DNA of 36,069 nt, taken from positions 1-36,069 of the forward strand of contig CAIZFH010000106.1 of NCBI GenBank assembly GCA_903932155.1, given 5' to 3'. Positions 33,282-36,069 of the stretch are shown piece by piece; positions within the stretch are counted from its first letter, which is position 1, and each line of letters starts with the position of its first letter. Position numbers and translations under genes: made by a program. The notes beneath the pieces were generated by a model. The model searched no databases and was not told where the DNA came from. It was given only the letters and a program-made list of their open reading frames with translations. Origin of the DNA: an uncultured Granulicella sp. (GTDB taxonomy: Bacteria; Acidobacteriota; Terriglobia; Terriglobales; Acidobacteriaceae).

Positions 33282-33441
33282 GAATGCGATGTAACCCGTG
33301 ACGGGTATCTCCCACTGTAGCAGCAGGCAGGGCATGGTTCCAGCGCGGGCTTGAACATGGAAGCCGAGAACGCCAGCTGCACACGCTTTCCATATATCAT
33401 CGGATCGGTTGCGCATGGAACGGATCGCCGGGGGAGAAGCC

Positions 33442-34509
33442 ATGTCGTCTGAGTCACCGATTAGGAGGGTGCTGATCTATCGACTGGGTAGCCTGGGCGA
33501 TACCGTGGTGGCGTTGCCGTGTTTTCACCTGATTGCACGCAGCTTTCCCGATGCGGAACGGGTTCTGCTAACAAACTTCCCTGTGCATGCGAAGGCCGCA
33601 GCTTCGGCGTCGGTACTGGGCGATTCAGGGCTGGTACATGGCACCATGCGCTATACGGTGGGGACTCGGCGGATTGGGGAGTTGCTGCGGCTAGGGCGGA
33701 ATATTCGACGCTTTCGGCCAGATGTTCTCGTCTACCTGATGCCGCTTCGGCTATGGAAGCAGGTACGGCGCGACCGTATATTTTTCAGACTGGCTGGGGT
33801 GCGGCGGTTTGTAGGACTGCCCACGGAACAGGACATGAAGCGCCAGTATGACGCAGCGACCGGACTGTACGAGGCAGAGGCGATGCGGCTGGCAAGAGCC
33901 ATTGCAGAGCTGGGAGATGCCCATGCGGAGGACTTGGCGAACTGGGACATGATGCTGAATGCGGACGAGAGAAGCGCGGCGGCAGAGGCCCTGATTCCTA
34001 TGCGGGGCAAGCGATTTCTGGTATGCGCGCCGGGTTGCAAGATGCAGGCTAACGACTGGGAGAAGGAGAACTGGCGCACTCTGCTTGGACGGCTGTATCG
34101 GACGTACCCTTCGTATGGACTGGTGATGTCCGGCGGCAAAGAAGATGTGGCCCTGTGTGAGTATGCGGCGCTGGATTGGGTAGGCGCGAAGCTGAACCTG
34201 GCAGGCTGGATGGGGCCACGCGAATCGGCTGCGCTGTACGCTCAGGCAGCGATGTTCGTTGGGCCGGACTCTGGCCCGAAGCACCTGGCAGCGTGCATGG
34301 GGGTGCCGTGCGTGTGCGCCTTTGGAGCGCGAAACCTGCCGGGAGTGTGGTTCCCGCCTGGTACGCGGAACCAGATTGTGCATCATCCGCCGGAGTGCTT
34401 TGGCTGCGGCCTGGAGACTTGTATCGAGATGAAGAAGAAATGCATCCGCTCCGTGATGGTGGAGGAGATGGAGCAGGCGGTGGAGCGCGTACTAGGGTAT
34501 GGGGAGTGA
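33442..34509 (+). CDS. GT9 family glycosyltransferase (heptosyltransferase-like)
   Basis: 355 residues from ATG 33442, selected because GGGGGAG lies six bases upstream; the longer start at 33409 is rejected. The N-terminal Rossmann half begins RRVLIYRLGSLGDTVVALPC, the usual GT9 opening, followed by RSFPDAERVLLTNFP. The donor-binding half shows GKRFLVCAPGCKMQANDWEK, YPSYGLVMSGGKED, LAGWMGPRESAALYAQAAMF and VGPDSGPKHLAACMGVPCVC. The ending has an unusual Cys cluster (CFGCGLETCIEMKKKC). Members add heptose or related sugars to lipopolysaccharide core or surface glycans. The 3' end overlaps the convergent GmhB gene by 18 bases. Confidence 0.89.
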   Translation: MSSESPIRRVLIYRLGSLGDTVVALPCFHLIARSFPDAERVLLTNFPVHAKAAASASVLGDSGLVHGTMRYTVGTRRIGELLRLGRNIRRFRPDVLVYLMPLRLWKQVRRDRIFFRLAGVRRFVGLPTEQDMKRQYDAATGLYEAEAMRLARAIAELGDAHAEDLANWDMMLNADERSAAAEALIPMRGKRFLVCAPGCKMQANDWEKENWRTLLGRLYRTYPSYGLVMSGGKEDVALCEYAALDWVGAKLNLAGWMGPRESAALYAQAAMFVGPDSGPKHLAACMGVPCVCAFGARNLPGVWFPPGTRNQIVHHPPECFGCGLETCIEMKKKCIRSVMVEEMEQAVERVLGYGE

Positions 34510-35094
34510 GGCGATTTGCGAAAGCAAAGCGTCCGTGGCAGCAGGCAGGGAGGGAAAGCACAGGTCGGCAAGCCGGCGCGCAGAGATCACTCCGAGCTTC
34601 TGGGTCTGTGGGTCGCCTTCGAGGAAGATGGTTCTCATCCCGAGGCGATGGCCGAACTGTATGTCGGAGAAGGAATCTCCGATCATAATGCTGGATGCGA
34701 CGGTGATATCCGGGAACTGTGCGTGGGCCTGATCGAAGAGGCCAGGGAGCGGCTTGCGGCAGTTGCATTTCTGTTTGTCATGAGGGCAGAAGTAAAAGGC
34801 GTCGATGTGCGCGCCCTGCGATCGTAGCCAATTTTGCAGTTCAGTGTGGATATTGTGTACATCCTCGGAGGTGTAGAGGCCGAGGGCGATACCTCGCTGG
34901 TTGGAGACGACGACGACGCGTAGTCCTGCTTGGTTGAGGCGGGCGATCGCCTGGGGCACACCGGGCAGCGGCTGAAGTTCGCTCCACGAGGTCACATAGC
35001 GACCTTCTGGCATCTTGCGATTGAGAACGCCGTCGCGATCCAGGAAGATTGTGCTCAGGGTACTGGGTAGAGAGCTGTTTACGGAGTCGGCCAC
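34492..35094 (-). CDS. gmhB: D-glycero-D-manno-heptose-1,7-bisphosphate 7-phosphatase-like HAD enzyme
   Basis: 200 residues from a GTG at 35094. HAD motifs are complete: DRDGVLN (D19, D21), VVSNQ (62-66), the Lys in CRKPLPG and GDSFSD (139-144). The zinc loop typical of GmhB is present as C103-x-H105-x4-C110-x-C112. The enzyme removes the 7-phosphate of heptose bisphosphate on the way to ADP- or GDP-heptose; a histidinol-phosphatase role is the main alternative. Its position next to a GT9 transferase fits heptose supply. No clear ribosome-binding site precedes the GTG. Confidence 0.87.
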   Translation of the reverse strand: MADSVNSSLPSTLSTIFLDRDGVLNRKMPEGRYVTSWSELQPLPGVPQAIARLNQAGLRVVVVSNQRGIALGLYTSEDVHNIHTELQNWLRSQGAHIDAFYFCPHDKQKCNCRKPLPGLFDQAHAQFPDITVASSIMIGDSFSDIQFGHRLGMRTIFLEGDPQTQKLGVISARRLADLCFPSLPAATDALLSQIASLPIP

Positions 35095-35178
35095 CCAGTA
35101 ATGATAGCAACAGAATATTCCTCACAAGTCGATAGATAACGGTGATCGCGGGAAGGTATACCCGGAGAAATGTCCAAT

Positions 35179-35895
35179 TTAGATGAGGCGTAACGCGACG
35201 AGGGCGCGGATGCGGAGTTCGATGGCATCGATGGAGTTGTCGCCGGAGACGTCATTGGCGATGGTGAGGACACGCTGCGGTTCGCGGGCAGCGATCTCGA
35301 GGTAGGCGGCATGGATGCGCGAGTAAAAGTCGTCAGACTCGCGCTCGAAGCGGTTTTCGTCGGTGGGTTGTGACTGGGGGAGCGCGTCGGGTTGCGGATT
35401 CGTTTGCGACTGACTTGCGGCATATCGGTGGTTGCGGCGGCGGGCGCGCGTAAGCGCTGCTTCCAGCGGGGGAAGGAGAAGCAGGGTGAGGTCTGGCTGA
35501 AGATTGTTGCAGACGGCTGCGTGCATGGCGAGGACGCGCGCGCTGCCGAGTTGGCGGCCTGCACCCTGATAGGCCTCCGAGGAGTCGGTGTAGCGGTCGC
35601 AGAGGACGATAGAACCAGCAGCCAGTGCCGGTTCTATGATCTCGGCGATGGCCTGTGCCCGGTCGGCGAACATGAGGGCCATCTCGGAGAGTGGACTGAT
35701 GGGGCCGAGTGCGGACTCGGAGCGAGAGTCGAGCAGAACGGCGCGCAAGCGATCGCCCAGCGCGGTTGAGCCCGGCTGGCGCAGCATGACAAAGGAGCGG
35801 CCGGAAGCGGTGAGCCATGTTGCGAGGCGACGCATCTGCGTGGTCTTGCCGGAGCCGTCCAGGCCCTCGAAGGTAATGAAAGTACCGCGTGGCAT
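35179..35895 (-). CDS. tmk: thymidylate kinase
   Basis: 238 residues from ATG 35895. The P-loop GLDGSGKT (11-18) opens the protein after ITFE. LRQPGSTALGDRLRAVLLD stands for the usual EPGGT segment, MALMFADRAQ and VLCDRYTDSSEAYQGAGR (DRY motif) follow, and FERESDDFYSRIHAAYLEIA is the conserved late helix. Between ARRRNHRYAA and FERES an insertion rich in Gln, Ser and Pro (about 20 residues) enlarges the LID region. The enzyme phosphorylates dTMP to dTDP. The frame extends upstream to 36030, but that part has no family character. No strong ribosome-binding site is seen. Confidence 0.9.
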   Translation of the reverse strand: MPRGTFITFEGLDGSGKTTQMRRLATWLTASGRSFVMLRQPGSTALGDRLRAVLLDSRSESALGPISPLSEMALMFADRAQAIAEIIEPALAAGSIVLCDRYTDSSEAYQGAGRQLGSARVLAMHAAVCNNLQPDLTLLLLPPLEAALTRARRRNHRYAASQSQTNPQPDALPQSQPTDENRFERESDDFYSRIHAAYLEIAAREPQRVLTIANDVSGDNSIDAIELRIRALVALRLI

Positions 35896-36069
35896 GGGGA
35901 CAAGTCTATCGCATGTGGTGGTTGCGGTAGAACTGGAGATGTCTCTGACTATGTCGCGAAAAAATAAGTCGAAAGCAGCTTGATGCGAGTCAAACGGGAT
36001 AGACTTTTGAGCGAAGCACTTTCCTTCCATGTTTTTGGGCCTGAATTGCAGGCATATCCCTGGTGATCC
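35896..36069. other. non-coding region upstream of tmk; nothing recognised
   Basis: These 174 bases to the window end contain an in-frame upstream extension of tmk without protein character and no clear promoter, repeat or RNA. An AT-rich patch (35945-35975) may hold the tmk promoter. Confidence 0.4.

Noticed and set aside
1-36069. tRNA, rRNA, riboswitch or prophage genes
   Set aside because: Reading both strands I found no cloverleaf, conserved rRNA segment, known riboswitch core, integrase or transposase that I could support.

Overview
The window is one continuous piece of a high-GC bacterial chromosome, most probably an acidobacterium of the Terriglobia type (Granulicella, Edaphobacter, Terriglobus and relatives). 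This is inferred from a VWFA-related Acidobacterial-domain protein, a TIGR03435-type soil-associated protein, the CsbD plus lmo0937-type small stress protein pair, and a double-membrane envelope gene set (Omp85, TamB, SurA-like, GT9/GmhB). I see no phage, transposase, CRISPR, rRNA or tRNA gene. No gene-free stretch exceeds 300 bases.

Layout. 1-1658 (minus): 5' part of an ECF sigma factor gene and a MoeB/ThiF-type E1-like enzyme. 1759-10163 (plus): an envelope operon with an Omp85 protein carrying about seven POTRA repeats, a SurA-like chaperone without a visible PPIase domain, and a TamB-like protein; then a UbiA prenyltransferase. 11256-11826 (minus): CsbD and a 49-residue membrane protein too short for usual ORF cut-offs. 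11969-15454 (plus): prephenate dehydratase and Lon, closed by a strong terminator. 15522-17547 (minus): four tandem paralogues of a small exported protein that I cannot assign to a described family, plus a vestige of a fifth. 17777-19655 (plus): moaD, moaE and a VWA protein, coupled by ATGA overlaps. 19757-20612: a TIGR03435-type gene whose frame is broken at a run of nine T. 20663-21769 (minus): alpha/beta hydrolase, flanked by two palindromic repeats. 21944-23255 (plus): inositol monophosphatase-like and NUDIX genes. Then a small membrane protein (minus), a seven-iron-type ferredoxin, recO, a GT87 glycosyltransferase, an AT-richer membrane protein (minus), glyQ-glyS, a minus-strand run DUF4254 / TPR / yvcK / DUF3592, a GT9 glycosyltransferase convergent with GmhB, and tmk.

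How the genes fit together. Omp85, SurA-like and TamB form a module for moving and folding outer-membrane proteins. The MoeB-like enzyme and MoaD/MoaE belong to one molybdopterin sulfur-transfer step although they lie 16 kb apart. DUF4254, GT9 and GmhB point to surface heptose or polysaccharide synthesis. Lon, CsbD and the lmo0937-type protein are stress functions.

Most interesting: the tandem exported-protein array; a MoaD whose essential Gly-Gly is followed by seven extra residues; several unrelated 7- or 8-bp tandem repeats placed inside or beside housekeeping genes; and the T9 frame break. All assignments come from reading motifs by eye; no database search was run.
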